Source: an uncultured Lachnospiraceae bacterium (GTDB lineage: Bacteria; Bacillota; Clostridia; Lachnospirales; Lachnospiraceae). Taken from it: DNA of 52,336 nucleotides. The notes beneath the pieces were generated by a model. It saw only the letters and a program-made list of their open reading frames with translations. It was not told the DNA's origin and made no database searches. The stretch lies in NCBI GenBank assembly GCA_946557105.1, contig CAMNSZ010000019.1, positions 1 through 52,336 on the forward strand. The letters run 5' to 3'. Position 1 is the first letter of the stretch. Every line of letters starts with the position of its first letter. This document shows, one piece after another, positions 7,810-15,785 of this stretch. The position numbers and the translations under genes were made by a program.

Positions 7810-9203
7810 TTGACGCCCTCTCTTGTATCCTCTAAAATAATTCCCTTTTCCATAAGCTCGTCACGGATTTCATCCGCTCTTGCAAAATTCTTTGCCTTCC
7901 TTGCCGCCTGACGCTCTTCTATCAATTGTTCTATATCGCTGTCCAGCATCTCCTCTTCCTTATCCACAATCAATCCACAAATATCGGACAGCATTACCAG
8001 CTCATCCTTAAGCTCCCGCAAAAACGCTTTGCTGCTCGTCTCGCCAGCATTAGTGTTTACAAACTTGACAAGCTCAAAAATAGAGGAAAGCGCGTCCGCC
8101 GTATTAAAATCATCCTCCATTGCCTCGTCAAACTTATCCGCAAAGCTCTTTGCCGTCTCCAATAGCCTTTCCTCTCCGACAGAAATCTCCTCAACACTTG
8201 CAGCTCCCAACAGATATTTCAAATTATCCACACTGGTAACAATACGCTCATAGCCGCTTTTTGCCGCCTCCATCAGCTCCGCGCTAAAGTTCAAGGGGCT
8301 TCTGTAATGTGCAGAAAGCATAAAGAAACGAAGAACCTGCAAATCATATTTTTCACTGATATCTCTCACAGTAAAGAAATTTCCCAGTGACTTAGACATT
8401 TTCCTATTATCTATATTCAAAAATGCATTGTGCATCCAATATTTCGCAAACTGCTTACCGTTTGCAGCCTCCGACTGGGCAATCTCGTTCTCGTGATGGG
8501 GAAATACCAAATCCTCCCCTCCGGCATGAATATCAATCTCATCACCCAAATATCTTTTACTCATAACGGAGCATTCAATATGCCAGCCCGGACGCCCGTT
8601 ACACCAAGGCGACTCCCAGTAGGGCTCTCCCTCCTTTTTAGGCTTCCACAATACAAAGTCAAGGGAATCCTCCTTCTGCTCCTCGCCGGATACTAAAAGA
8701 GAACGGTTCCCCCCCCGCAGATCGTCCAGATTCTTATGTGAAAGCTTTCCGTATTCCTTAAAGCTTCTTGTACGGAAATAAACGGTGCCGTCCTCCGCCA
8801 CATAGGCATGCTTCTTCTCTATCAGCATACCAATCATATCAAGCATGCCTTCGATTTCCTCGGTTGCCTTTGGATGGACGGTCGCCGGCTTTACGTTCAT
8901 TGCCGCCATGTCCTTTTTACACTCCGCAATATAACGCTTCGAGATAACCGCGGACTCCACGCCCTCCTCGTTTGCCTTCTTAATGATTTTGTCGTCCACA
9001 TCCGTAAAATTAGAAACATAATTTACCTGATACCCCTTATGCTCCATATAGCGGCGCACCGTATCAAACACTATCATTGGACGGGCGTTTCCTATATGAA
9101 TCAGATTATACACGGTAGGACCGCATACATACATTTTTACCTTACCCGGCTCCAAGGGTACAAATTCTTCTTTTTTCTTTGAAAGTGTGTTATAAATCTT
9201 CAT
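7794..9203 (-). CDS. cysS: Cysteinyl-tRNA synthetase
   Basis: A class I aminoacyl-tRNA synthetase that charges tRNA-Cys in the cytoplasm. It is 469 aa, the normal length. The zinc-binding cysteine in 'YVCGPTVYN' (C27), the HIGH-like box 'HIGNARP' (residues 36-39), '[11 protein letters not shown]' and the KMSKS loop '[10 protein letters not shown]' are all present. A C-terminal helical anticodon-binding region ends with '[11 protein letters not shown]'. The start has GGGAGG 6 nt upstream. It follows cysE by 36 bp, and both lie downstream of a T-box leader with a UGC specifier, so expression should rise when tRNA-Cys is uncharged. Confidence 0.97.
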   Translation of the reverse strand: MKIYNTLSKKKEEFVPLEPGKVKMYVCGPTVYNLIHIGNARPMIVFDTVRRYMEHKGYQVNYVSNFTDVDDKIIKKANEEGVESAVISKRYIAECKKDMAAMNVKPATVHPKATEEIEGMLDMIGMLIEKKHAYVAEDGTVYFRTRSFKEYGKLSHKNLDDLRGGNRSLLVSGEEQKEDSLDFVLWKPKKEGEPYWESPWCNGRPGWHIECSVMSKRYLGDEIDIHAGGEDLVFPHHENEIAQSEAANGKQFAKYWMHNAFLNIDNRKMSKSLGNFFTVRDISEKYDLQVLRFFMLSAHYRSPLNFSAELMEAAKSGYERIVTSVDNLKYLLGAASVEEISVGEERLLETAKSFADKFDEAMEDDFNTADALSSIFELVKFVNTNAGETSSKAFLRELKDELVMLSDICGLIVDKEEEMLDSDIEQLIEERQAARKAKNFARADEIRDELMEKGIILEDTREGVKWKRA

Positions 9204-9239
9204 ATTGAACCTCCCTTTGTGCTGCTATTGTCTTTTTAT

Positions 9240-9935
9240 TCAAGACTGCTGTCTCTTATCCTCTCCGGCAAGCTGCCTTCTTAACGCTTTCAGCTCCTCC
9301 TCGAGCTCAAACAGTCTGTTTGTCATTTCTGTATCCGCCTTTTGCAGACAGCTTATATCCTCCCTCACAGGGTCTGGCAAATCCGTCTGATTCATAGTCT
9401 CCTGTGGCAAAGCCTTGCTTCCCCTCTTTACCACACGTCCTGGAACGCCTACCACAGTGGAATTGGGCGGCACCTCGCCAAGCACCACGCTTCCCGCGCC
9501 AATCTTGGAATTGTCTCCTATGGTAAACGACCCCAAAACCTTTGCTCCGGCGCTTATCATAACATTGTTTCCGATGGTTGGATGGCGCTTGCCATGCTCC
9601 TTGCCTGTTCCCCCCAAGGTCACCCCCTGATACAATGTCACATTATCCCCGATAACTGTAGTTTCTCCAATAATCACGCCGTTGCCGTGATCTATAAAAA
9701 AACCTTTTCCTATCCGGGCCCCCGGGTGGATTTCAATACCCGTCTTACGCGCCCCTCTCTGGGAAATATATCTCGCCAGAAAAAAGTGCCGCTTCTGATA
9801 CAGCTTATGAGCAAGCCTATAATGCATCATTACCTTAAAGCTTGGATAAAGAAACACCTCCATGGACGAATGAATGGCCGGATCCCGCTCTCTGATAATA
9901 CTGATTTCCTCTCTCAAATTACGAATAAATCCCAT
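9240..9935 (-). CDS. cysE: Serine O-acetyltransferase
   Basis: It acetylates serine with acetyl-CoA to give O-acetylserine, the committed step to cysteine. The protein has an N-terminal helical part ('RERDPAIHSSMEVFLYPSFKV') and a left-handed beta helix of hexapeptide repeats ('GIEIHPGARIGKGFFIDHGN', 'VIGDNVTLYQGVTLGG', 'GAKVLGSFTIGDNSKIGAGS'). The last 40 or so residues form a charged helix ('MTNRLFELEEELKALRRQL'), probably a coiled coil, beyond the usual short tail. I choose the ATG at 9935 because GGAGG lies 5 nt before it; in-frame upstream codons run into a hairpin. It is the first gene after the Cys T-box, about 245 nt past the T-box terminator, with 45-bp repeats between. Confidence 0.95.
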   Translation of the reverse strand: MGFIRNLREEISIIRERDPAIHSSMEVFLYPSFKVMMHYRLAHKLYQKRHFFLARYISQRGARKTGIEIHPGARIGKGFFIDHGNGVIIGETTVIGDNVTLYQGVTLGGTGKEHGKRHPTIGNNVMISAGAKVLGSFTIGDNSKIGAGSVVLGEVPPNSTVVGVPGRVVKRGSKALPQETMNQTDLPDPVREDISCLQKADTEMTNRLFELEEELKALRRQLAGEDKRQQS

Positions 9936-9950
9936 ATCTGCCTCCATAAT

Positions 9951-9972
9951 AAAGTGCCGCAAGCGGCACTTT
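9951..9972 (-). other. GC-rich hairpin just upstream of the cysE ribosome binding site
   Basis: aagtgccgc / gcggcactt form a near-perfect inverted repeat that ends only about 5 nt before the GGAGG of cysE. The stem core matches the terminator at 5805-5828 (agtgccg). On the minus strand only TTTATTA follows, so it is a weak terminator at best. It might attenuate cysE or protect the transcript end. Confidence 0.55.
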
Positions 9973-9975
9973 GAA

Positions 9976-10170
9976 GAATGCATAGCATTCTTCCCGTACT
10001 GTGACGAAATTTCCCATTAAAAATGCATAGCATTCTTCCCGTACTGTGACGAAATTTCCCATTAAGAATGCATAGCATTCTTCCCTTTCCGTGACGAAAT
10101 TTCCCATTAAGAATACATAGCATTCTTCCTGTACTGTGACGAAATTTCCCATTAAGAATACATAGTATCC
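9976..10170 (-). repeat. 45-bp direct tandem repeats (four full copies plus a partial) in the cysE leader
   Basis: Full units start at 9976, 10021, 10066 and 10111, and a partial unit at 10156. Each contains the small inverted repeat gaatgc-ata-gcattc and the segment 'gtgacgaaatttcccatta', with only a few substitutions between copies. There are no unique spacers, so this is not a CRISPR array. The 45-bp length is a multiple of three, leaving two minus frames open across the array; I do not treat these as genes. The array lies between the T-box terminator and cysE, inside the leader transcript. Confidence 0.9.
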
Positions 10171-10179
10171 TTTCCTAAT

Positions 10180-10463
10180 AAAAAATGCGGATAAATCCCT
10201 CCTTAGAGACGAATTTATCCGCGGTTCCACTCTACTTAAGGGCTGTGGCGCCCTTCACTTTACCTGCGTTTAACGCACGCCTACGGACACAAATACCATG
10301 CCTGACTTAAAATAAATAAAGTCTGTTTGGCGCTTCCTCATGTCTGCTCGCGAATGCACTTCCTTTCCCCCGAACGGGCGCTGCTTCCAGCCGTCTACAG
10401 CCCCTCTCTGGCGTCCGATATGAAAAGTACTCTCTTCGTTCTTCGCATTTCCCATACTATCTA
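10180..10463 (-). promoter_or_regulatory. T-box leader, cysteine-specific (UGC specifier)
   Basis: The T-box core AGAGTGGAACCGCGG is at 10233-10219. The terminator is a 10-bp stem (10213-10222 with 10087-10096 being read as 10187-10196 on this numbering) followed by six T. The T-box and terminator stem share bases, as antiterminator and terminator must. Stem I is closed by GCGAA near 10445 and TTCGC near 10350, and the triplet TGC followed by A at 10358-10356 sits just 5' of the closing strand, where the specifier loop is expected. UGC is a Cys codon, which fits the downstream cysE and cysS. Uncharged tRNA-Cys should favour read-through. Specifier placement is by eye. Confidence 0.88.
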
Positions 10464-10469
10464 ATTAAC

Positions 10470-10498
10470 AGAATATGCAATAAAACCCGTTTTGTCAA
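10470..10498 (-). promoter_or_regulatory. Promoter of the cysteine T-box operon
   Basis: The minus strand reads TTGACA, a 17-nt spacer, then TATTCT, directly upstream of the T-box leader and about 45 bp past the lgt stop. Confidence 0.8.
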
Positions 10499-10543
10499 GG
10501 ATTTGAAAAAATTTCTCACGGATATAGGGTTTTGTATGGAATC

Positions 10544-11287
10544 TTACGTTCTTTCTTTTCTTGTGGCGAACACCACAACGCCGATGACTATAATAAACAG
10601 AGAGATAAATTGGGAGGTTGAGAATATCCCCACCTCTCCCCTGTGATCGTTGCGAAGAAATTCCACTCCGAAACGCCCAATGCTGTAAAGAATAAGGTAC
10701 AAAGCCCCTGTTCTTCCCGGTCGTTTGGACTTTTTCAGATAAAGGAATAAAATTCCCGCTATTAAAAACATTCCCAAGCTGGATATCAACTGGGTAGGTA
10801 TCAGCTTCACGCCGTTAGGCGCAAAGTCCGAATGGGTAAACATAATCCCGATTGCCGATTCCGTCTCTCGCCCGTAGCAGCAGCCCGCCAGAAAACATCC
10901 GATTCTGCCAAAGCCCTGCGCCACCGCCACACAGGGCAGAACAACATCGAAGTAATCAATAAAGCTTAGCTTTTTTACCCGGCAATAAACATACGCCGCA
11001 AGCGTTCCTCCGATAATTCCGCCATACACTACGAAACCGTTTCCTGCAAGCACACTCACAGGTTCTTCCAGCAGCTGTCTGAATTCCACGATGCAAAATA
11101 ACAGCTTTGCACTGACAAAGCCTGTAAAAGCGCATAAAAGCGTCAGTGTAAAAATCACGTCCGGATTTAGTCCTCTCCTTTTTGCCGTAGCCTCTCCTAA
11201 AAAAAACGCAGCCAACACTCCGATTGTAATCATAAGTCCGTATCCGTGTACCGTAAACGGTCCGATTGAAAAAATATCATTATACAT
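10544..11287 (-). CDS. lgt: Prolipoprotein diacylglyceryl transferase
   Basis: An integral membrane enzyme that moves diacylglycerol from phosphatidylglycerol to the lipobox cysteine of prelipoproteins, the first step of lipoprotein maturation. It is 247 aa with about seven hydrophobic helices. Family marks: N-terminal 'GPFTVHGYGLMITIG', 'NGFVVYGGIIGG', the signature 'AQGFGRIGCFLAGCCYG' with the essential arginine, and 'GRFGVEFLRNDHRG' near the C-terminus. ATG at 11287 is preferred, with GGAGGAGCG upstream; an in-frame TTG at 11311 is an unlikely start. It lies about 160 bp after the kinase gene, possibly as the last gene of that operon. Confidence 0.95.
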   Translation of the reverse strand: MYNDIFSIGPFTVHGYGLMITIGVLAAFFLGEATAKRRGLNPDVIFTLTLLCAFTGFVSAKLLFCIVEFRQLLEEPVSVLAGNGFVVYGGIIGGTLAAYVYCRVKKLSFIDYFDVVLPCVAVAQGFGRIGCFLAGCCYGRETESAIGIMFTHSDFAPNGVKLIPTQLISSLGMFLIAGILFLYLKKSKRPGRTGALYLILYSIGRFGVEFLRNDHRGEVGIFSTSQFISLFIIVIGVVVFATRKERT

Positions 11288-11449
11288 ATTTGTGACGCTC
11301 CTCCATGCCAAAGCATTTCCCGTGCCGTTTCTTCCTGCAAATCATAAGGCCGATAAATCCTGCAGCAGCCACTTTAATATACCGTGTGCTTTCAATACTT
11401 GTCAGCCTGCTGCCATTATAACATGTCAAGCGGCAATGAGCAAATCTAT

Positions 11450-12136
11450 TTATTCCTCATATCTCCTGCATTCCTCAATAATGCTAACATACCGCGCAAC
11501 ATCCTCCCTGTAAATATGCATTTTTTTCAGATAGCTACAGGCAAGCGTCTCATTGTTGTTCCTCAACAGAAAGAAAGTTCTGGCAATATCATATAATGCC
11601 GGTCCGTGACATACATTCATAAAATCAATAATAACGGGCGAACCGTCAGACTCTATCATTACATTACTGGGATAAAAATCTCCATGAAGCACGCAGTCGC
11701 CATCAGGCAGCATATTTATTGCATCTGTCAACAACTGATTTTCGTCGCCCTTCCCTTTTATCATGGCAGTCAAGAATTCCTTATATGACAGCACATTGTT
11801 TGAATGCTTTTGCAATAACCCGCAATGTAACCGTACTAATATATCCAACATCTCTTCACTGTCTATTTCATTCTCAATTGCCAGCTCTAACAGCTCTTTT
11901 CCTTCTATTCTTTCATAAACAATTCCGTATCTTTTTTCTAAAACTATCGTTTCAAAGGGTTTAGGCGTTCTGACCCCCAGCCGGAATATCTCCTCTGCGT
12001 TCTTATATTCCAAATCTACATATTCCTTGGGATAGCCTTCACGAAACAGCTTACATACCCTTCCCGGGCCATATTCAAATACCTCCGCCGTACTACCCCT
12101 TCCGATGTTCAACCAATCCTTCAACTCTTTTTCCAC
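11450..12136 (-). CDS. Aminoglycoside phosphotransferase/choline kinase-like protein
   Basis: A 228-aa member of the APH/protein-kinase-like fold; the phosphate acceptor is unknown. The N-lobe starts 'IGRGSTAEVFEYGPGRVCKLF' (a glycine-rich turn plus an ATP-binding lysine). The catalytic loop is 'VLHGDFYPSNVMI' and the metal-binding motif 'VIIDFMN'. It starts with GTG and overlaps the end of rarA by 16 bp, with GGAG 8 nt upstream of the start, so it is co-translated. True antibiotic-modifying APHs are usually longer (about 260-300 aa); this compact form is more likely a housekeeping small-molecule kinase. Resistance cannot be inferred from the sequence. Confidence 0.85.
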   Translation of the reverse strand: MEKELKDWLNIGRGSTAEVFEYGPGRVCKLFREGYPKEYVDLEYKNAEEIFRLGVRTPKPFETIVLEKRYGIVYERIEGKELLELAIENEIDSEEMLDILVRLHCGLLQKHSNNVLSYKEFLTAMIKGKGDENQLLTDAINMLPDGDCVLHGDFYPSNVMIESDGSPVIIDFMNVCHGPALYDIARTFFLLRNNNETLACSYLKKMHIYREDVARYVSIIEECRRYEE

Positions 12137-13449
12137 GCCTTAATCTCCTCCAATCGTTCCTTTACCAGCCCTTCCTCTCCCATGGTTGTGGGATGGTAGT
12201 AGGTTCTATCCCTTAGCGATTCCGGCATACACTCCATTTTAGTGAGCTTCTCCCGTGCGTTATGGGCATACTCATAGCCCTCCCCATAGTGCAGCTGCTT
12301 CATAAGCTCAGTGGGCGCATTCCTAAGCTGCAAGGGAACCGGCTCTGCGCGCCTTTCCCTTATATCCTTTTTACATTCCTCACATGCCGCATACAAGGCG
12401 TTGGACTTAGGCGCCATGGCAAGGTAGGTGACCGCATGGGTCAGATGCACGTCGCACTCCGGCATCCCGAGAAAATGGCACGCCTGATATGCCGCCACGG
12501 CAACCTGCAGCGCATGGGAATCCGCCATTCCTATATCCTCACTTGCAAAACGAATCAGCCGCCTTGCGATATACAGGGGGTTCTCTCCCCCCTCCAGCAT
12601 ACGGCACATCCAGTAAATAGCCGCGTCAGGGTCCGAATTTCTCATGGACTTATGCAACGCCGATATTATATTATAATGTTCCTCACCCGTCTTATCATAG
12701 AGCAGGGATTTCCTGTTTATGCATTGCTCTATTCCCTCATTGGTCACGGTAATACTGCCGTCAGAATGTATATTTCCGTTTAACACGGCAATTTCAAGGG
12801 TATTTAATGCGGTTCTGGCGTCTCCGTCTGCAAATGCCGCTATTGCGGAGAGCTGCTCCCCCGTCATATTTACGGACTGTCTGCCAAAACCCTCCGGCTG
12901 CTTAAGCGCACGTTCAAGCAGCCTCACCAAATCCTGCTTATTTAACGCTTTAAGCACAAACACCTTACAGCGGGATAGAAGCGCTGCATTTATTTCAAAG
13001 GAGGGATTTTCCGTAGTGGCGCCAATCAGCACAATACTACCTTTTTCCACAAAGGGTAAAAAAGCGTCCTGCTGCGCCTTATTAAAGCGGTGTATCTCGT
13101 CCACAAAAAGCACTGTACGCATTCCCAGCCTGCGGCTCTCCTCCGCCTTTAGCATTACCTCTTTAATTTCCTTTATGCCGCTTGTCACGGCGCTGAAATT
13201 AATGAACTGGGATTTGGTCCGCCCTGCGATAATGCTGGCAAGAGTGGTCTTCCCCACACCGGGAGGACCCCAGAATATCATGGAGGAAATCAGATCCCTC
13301 TCAATTAACTGGCGGAGCATTTTCCCCTCGCCCAGCAAATGCTCCTGACCCACAAATCCCTCCAGCCCCGAAGGTCTTAATCTACTCGCAAGAGGCACAA
13401 TTTTCTCTGTGCTATTATCTTCCATATCAAACAAGGACATCTGCTCCAT
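12121..13449 (-). CDS. rarA: Replication-associated recombination protein RarA (MgsA)
   Basis: A 442-aa AAA+ ATPase acting at stalled replication forks. Walker A is 'GPPGVGKTT' near residue 60, Walker B 'LFVDEIHRFNKAQQD', sensor 1 'IGATTENPSFEIN', and the C-terminal RarA/MgsA tetramerisation region includes 'RFASEDIGMADSHALQVAVAA' and 'LRNAPTELMKQLHYG'. The start codon lies 4 nt past the ispF stop, and its ribosome binding site (GGGAG) is inside the end of ispF, which points to coupling. The 16-bp overlap with the kinase gene extends the chain. Confidence 0.95.
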   Translation of the reverse strand: MEQMSLFDMEDNSTEKIVPLASRLRPSGLEGFVGQEHLLGEGKMLRQLIERDLISSMIFWGPPGVGKTTLASIIAGRTKSQFINFSAVTSGIKEIKEVMLKAEESRRLGMRTVLFVDEIHRFNKAQQDAFLPFVEKGSIVLIGATTENPSFEINAALLSRCKVFVLKALNKQDLVRLLERALKQPEGFGRQSVNMTGEQLSAIAAFADGDARTALNTLEIAVLNGNIHSDGSITVTNEGIEQCINRKSLLYDKTGEEHYNIISALHKSMRNSDPDAAIYWMCRMLEGGENPLYIARRLIRFASEDIGMADSHALQVAVAAYQACHFLGMPECDVHLTHAVTYLAMAPKSNALYAACEECKKDIRERRAEPVPLQLRNAPTELMKQLHYGEGYEYAHNAREKLTKMECMPESLRDRTYYHPTTMGEEGLVKERLEEIKAWKKS

Positions 13450-13452
13450 ATG

Positions 13453-13995
13453 TCAATTCTCCCTGCCGCCGCAGCCTCCACAGCCGCCGCAGCCTCCCCC
13501 CACCGCCTGTGCGGTCAAATCAAAGGGGCTTGTCAGCATACAGATTGCCTGAGAAGAAATTCCCTGCCCCGAGCCTGTAAAGCCCAGCCCCTCCTCCGTG
13601 GTTGCTTTCACGTTTACCTGACCCGTTTCTATGAAGAGCGCCCCTGCAATATTTTCACGCATGGCTTCGATATAAGGTCTCATCTTAGGAGCCTGAGCAA
13701 TTATAGTGGCGTCTATATTTTCAATCAAAAATCCGTTCTCCTCCAAAAGTCCTCCTACTCTCTTCAAAAGCTCCATGGAGGAAATTCCCTTGTAGGCGGG
13801 ATCCGTATCCGGAAAATGCTTTCCGATATCCCCAAGCGCCGCCGCACCCAGCAGTGCATCCATAACGGCATGTAACAGCACGTCCGCGTCGGAATGCCCA
13901 AGAAGACCCTTCTCATAGGGGATCTTCACTCCCCCCATAATCAAATCCCTGTTCTCAACCAGTTTATGAACATCGTAACCCATTCCAATTCTCAT
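13453..13995 (-). CDS. ispF: 2-C-methyl-D-erythritol 2,4-cyclodiphosphate synthase with Gly/Cys-rich tail
   Basis: It makes the cyclic diphosphate in the non-mevalonate isoprenoid pathway. Family marks are '[11 protein letters not shown]' (metal-binding D and H), '[37 protein letters not shown]' segments and '[19 protein letters not shown]'. The normal end of the fold is near residue 158; this protein is 180 aa and ends in a tail '[16 protein letters not shown]' with three Cys-Gly-Gly repeats, not typical of IspF. It sits 17 bp after the helicase gene with AGGGG 8 nt before the ATG. IspD, often adjacent or fused, is not in the window. Confidence 0.95.
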   Translation of the reverse strand: MRIGMGYDVHKLVENRDLIMGGVKIPYEKGLLGHSDADVLLHAVMDALLGAAALGDIGKHFPDTDPAYKGISSMELLKRVGGLLEENGFLIENIDATIIAQAPKMRPYIEAMRENIAGALFIETGQVNVKATTEEGLGFTGSGQGISSQAICMLTSPFDLTAQAVGGGCGGCGGCGGREN

Positions 13996-14012
13996 AGCAT
14001 TTTCCCCTTCGG

Positions 14013-15638
14013 CTAGTCTCTGGATTTTTTTCGTTTCGGGATCGCAAATGCAATTCCCTGACTCTCCCGGCGGCGTTCCCGTTCCTTTCGCTCCCTGTCC
14101 GGTCTGCTGCCTCTGGGCGAATCCGTTTCCTGCTTTTTACGCCTGCCGGCTCCCCGATCGTCTTTATATCCGCCGGTTCTCTTCCTTCGGAAGCCTCCGT
14201 TTCGCTCATCATTCCTAACACCGCCTTTAAAACTGCCCTCTCCACGTTTAGAACGGCGATTTACATAGTCGTCGGCTTCGATTTCCTCCCCCTTATCGCC
14301 CACCTGATATTTTAACATTGCGGCGGCAAGCTCCAGAGCATCGCAGCCCTCCACCTCAAGCTTTCGCTGTAAAAACTCCTTCATCAGCGCTATGTCCTCA
14401 TGCTCATGGAGCTCCCATGCCTGATTTAAATACTTTTCTGCTTTTGCCTTCATCACCTTTGCGGCACCTGGCAGCTTTTTCTCCTTGACAGTGGTGCGGC
14501 AAATCTTTTCAATCTCCCGAATCTTAAAAAGCTCACGCCCGCTTACAAAGGTAAAAGACCGCCCTGTCTTTCCCGCGCGACCGGTTCTTCCGATACGGTG
14601 AACATAGTATTCGATATCCTGAGGCACATCATAATTGATGACCGCCTCCACATTATCCACGTCAATGCCTCTGGCCGCTACGTCTGTGGCAATCAATATG
14701 TTCGTGCTCCCGCTGCGAAAACGATTCATAGCCACATCCCTCTGATGCTGCGACATGTCGCCGTGAAGACCTTCTGCCTGATAGCCGTGCTGCTTTAGCA
14801 CCTCAGCCACGTCGTCTACCTTTTTCTTGGTATTACAGAAAATTAGGCAAAGTCTGGGCTGATAATATTCCAAAAGCCGCACGCACGCGGCGTCCTTGTC
14901 CTGATTCTTCACACGATAGTATTTCTGGGAGACCAAAGGAATTGTCAGCTCCTTAGCCGCCACCTTAATCATTCTGGCATTATTTTGGAATTGATCGGTA
15001 ATCTCTAAAATCGGCTTAGGCATTGTAGCGGAAAACAATGCCGTCTGGTGCTGACCCGGAACCTGCCCCAGAATAAGCTCCATATCCTCCCTAAAGCCCA
15101 TGTTCAGCATTTCGTCTGCCTCGTCGAGCACCACCATTGACACCTCGTCAAGCTTAATGGTATGGCGTCGCATATGGTCCATCACACGCCCCGGCGTACC
15201 CACAATAATCTGCACGCCCCTTAGTCCGCTGATCTGCCTGCTAATCTCCTGCCCGCCGTAAACAGGCAGTATCTTAACTCCATGCATATATTTTGCAAGC
15301 TTGCGAAGCTCCTCCGCCGCCTGAATCGCCAACTCCCTAGTAGGACACAACACAATTGCCTGAAGCCTACGGTTATCCGGATTTACCTTTTGTATCAAAG
15401 GGATTCCGAATGCGGCAGTCTTCCCCGTTCCTGTCTGAGCCTGCCCGATGATATCCTCGCCCTTTAACAAGACGGGAATGGCCTGCTCCTGTATAGGTGA
15501 CAGCTTCTCAAACCCCATATCCTCAATGGCGCGCAATATGCGCTTGTCCAACAGGGGTTCTATTGCCGCAATTCCGCTTTCCTCCTTCGTAACATCTTCC
15601 AGTTCTTCAAATTCTTCCCATTCCTTTAATTTACTCAC
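14013..15638 (-). CDS. DEAD-box ATP-dependent RNA helicase (CshA/DeaD type)
   Basis: It unwinds RNA for ribosome assembly, mRNA decay or cold adaptation. It is 541 aa: Q motif near residues 40-52, Walker A 'AQTGTGKT' (67-74), 'PTRELA', DEAD (172-175), 'SAT' (203-205), '[14 protein letters not shown]' and '[13 protein letters not shown]'. The last 90 residues are rich in Arg, Gly and Lys ('[18 protein letters not shown]'), a basic RNA-binding tail of the CshA/DeaD type. The start is GTG with AGAGG about 8 nt upstream, and it overlaps the stop of a 26-codon leader ORF by 8 nt. The promoter is at 15739-15768. Confidence 0.93.
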   Translation of the reverse strand: MSKLKEWEEFEELEDVTKEESGIAAIEPLLDKRILRAIEDMGFEKLSPIQEQAIPVLLKGEDIIGQAQTGTGKTAAFGIPLIQKVNPDNRRLQAIVLCPTRELAIQAAEELRKLAKYMHGVKILPVYGGQEISRQISGLRGVQIIVGTPGRVMDHMRRHTIKLDEVSMVVLDEADEMLNMGFREDMELILGQVPGQHQTALFSATMPKPILEITDQFQNNARMIKVAAKELTIPLVSQKYYRVKNQDKDAACVRLLEYYQPRLCLIFCNTKKKVDDVAEVLKQHGYQAEGLHGDMSQHQRDVAMNRFRSGSTNILIATDVAARGIDVDNVEAVINYDVPQDIEYYVHRIGRTGRAGKTGRSFTFVSGRELFKIREIEKICRTTVKEKKLPGAAKVMKAKAEKYLNQAWELHEHEDIALMKEFLQRKLEVEGCDALELAAAMLKYQVGDKGEEIEADDYVNRRSKRGEGSFKGGVRNDERNGGFRRKRTGGYKDDRGAGRRKKQETDSPRGSRPDRERKERERRRESQGIAFAIPKRKKSRD

Positions 15639-15711
15639 TCGCTTTTCCTCTTCTCAAATGTTGTTTCAAATATACCCAATGCTCTTTTTCGTGCGGGTCA
15701 GGCTTATCCAT
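15631..15711 (-). CDS. 26-codon leader ORF translationally coupled to the DEAD-box helicase
   Basis: A short ORF starting 'MDKPDPHEKEHWVYLK' and ending in an Arg/Lys-rich stretch. Its ATG has a consensus ribosome binding site (AAAGGAG, 5 nt spacing), better than that of the helicase GTG. Its TAA overlaps the helicase start by 8 nt, a classical stop/start coupling. The promoter TTGTTT-18-TATACT lies about 30 bp upstream. Whether the peptide is stable or the ORF only regulates helicase translation cannot be told; I know no named family. It is short enough to be missed by most gene callers. Confidence 0.65.
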   Translation of the reverse strand: MDKPDPHEKEHWVYLKQHLRRGKASE

Positions 15712-15738
15712 GCCCGCTCCTTTATACATAACTTATCT

Positions 15739-15768
15739 AGTATAACATATTAGTATACCTACAAACAA
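15739..15768 (-). promoter_or_regulatory. Promoter of the leader ORF/helicase operon
   Basis: Minus strand TTGTTT, an 18-nt spacer, then TATACT, about 28 bp upstream of the leader ORF start. It lies in the gap after the transglutaminase gene, where I see no clear terminator. Confidence 0.65.
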
Positions 15769-15785
15769 TATTTATTTTTGCCGTT

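Noticed and set aside
9976..10170. CRISPR array
   Set aside because: Repeat units are contiguous with no unique spacers and no cas genes are in the window.
9914..10230. Two minus-strand ORFs crossing the 45-bp repeat array near cysE
   Set aside because: They exist because 45 is a multiple of three. They overlap the T-box terminator or the cysE start, lack a ribosome binding site and have only low-complexity repeat peptides.
10270..10455. 61-codon minus-strand ORF in the T-box leader
   Set aside because: It lies wholly in structured leader sequence with the T-box specifier and stem I; coding is not needed to explain it.
11450..12136. Aminoglycoside resistance gene
   Set aside because: The kinase motifs are shared by many APH-fold proteins; the protein is short and lies in a housekeeping operon.
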